DNA of 64,000 nt from DAOUKH01 sp965219875 (GTDB taxonomy: Bacteria > Chloroflexota > Dehalococcoidia > SHYB01), in assembly GCA_965219875.1 (NCBI GenBank), contig CBDCOW010000003.1, forward strand, positions 558,001 to 622,000. Direction: 5' to 3'. How positions within the stretch are numbered: position 1 is the first letter of the stretch; every line of letters begins with the position of its first letter. Shown here in pieces: positions 63,959-64,000 of the stretch. A model generated the notes under the pieces. It had not been told where the DNA came from. It worked only from the letters and a program-made list of their open reading frames with translations, and made no database searches. The position numbers were made by a program, and so were the translations under genes.

Positions 63959-64000
63959 TCACAGCTCGGGGCGGCGCTCGTGCCAGTCGGTCGCCGACTG
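63959..64000 (-). CDS. 3' end of a gene running off the right edge (partial)
   Basis: A frame entering from the right on the minus strand reads SATDWHERRPEL then stops at TGA (63961-63959), 30 bp from the SnoaL-like start. Only 13-14 codons are visible; the family cannot be told. Confidence 0.35.
   Translation of the reverse strand, partial: QSATDWHERRPEL

Overview
The window is a GC-rich bacterial chromosome segment carrying about 60 protein genes, one tRNA and several families of interspersed repeats. A complete F-type ATP synthase operon, Rex, UbiE/MenG-type methyltransferase, MrfA-like helicase, DUF503/DUF951/DUF151 housekeeping proteins, and abundant amidohydrolase, alpha/beta-hydrolase and oligopeptide-ABC genes together suggest a member of the Chloroflexota, possibly a Dehalococcoidia/SAR202-type lineage. 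That assignment is inferred from gene content, not from a marker phylogeny.

Layout. Positions 1-7.7 kb: tail of an unknown gene, an archaeal-type phosphoglycerate mutase, a peroxiredoxin-like gene with an in-frame TGA at its redox cysteine, a MerR/RAM regulator, a TauE-like permease, and acyl-CoA related enzymes. 7.7-9.3 kb: a segment bounded by inverted repeats that holds a 5'-truncated IS1595 transposase and a retropepsin-like gene. 9.3-18.6 kb: cupin, AcuC-like deacetylase, amidohydrolase, metallo-beta-lactamase fold protein, NhaA, MrfA-like helicase, DUF503, UbiE and Rex. 18.6-26.1 kb: ATP synthase genes atpC-D-G-A-H-F-E-B-Z, all on the minus strand, with an unusually large AtpB. 26.1-28.2 kb: repeat zone with a 118-bp tandem array interrupted by an IS5-family element. 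28.2-31.3 kb: DUF151 nuclease, DUF951, pyrF and aroC.

31.3-36.5 kb is a small defence-like island (secreted HNH lipoprotein, mcrC, mcrB). It lies between aroC and a fused aroK-aroB and is flanked on both sides by the same repeat families. 36.5-46.1 kb: aroKB, small membrane protein, tgt, a PIN-domain gene pair, a threonine synthase/MBL/NIL/MoaD cluster preceded by an attenuator-like leader, DUF167, YggT, proC and yggS. 46.2-53.2 kb: tRNA-Arg(CCG), then an iron region: Bfd-type ferredoxin, bacterioferritin, two imelysin lipoproteins, a di-haem oxidoreductase and a frameshifted HTTM membrane protein. The bfd and bfr/47257 promoters share the palindrome GTCTAGACA. 53.5-63.9 kb: an oligopeptide-type ABC transporter, its substrate-binding lipoprotein, an isochorismatase-type cysteine hydrolase and three alpha/beta-fold hydrolases, all with His where the nucleophile Ser is expected, then a SnoaL-like protein.

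The strongest leads are the candidate selenoprotein at 1.67-2.16 kb, the three GxHxG alpha/beta-fold proteins with altered triads, the thrC-MBL-NIL-MoaD(-GGV) cluster with its uORF/terminator leader, and the extracytoplasmic His/Glu-rich insertion in ATP synthase subunit a.
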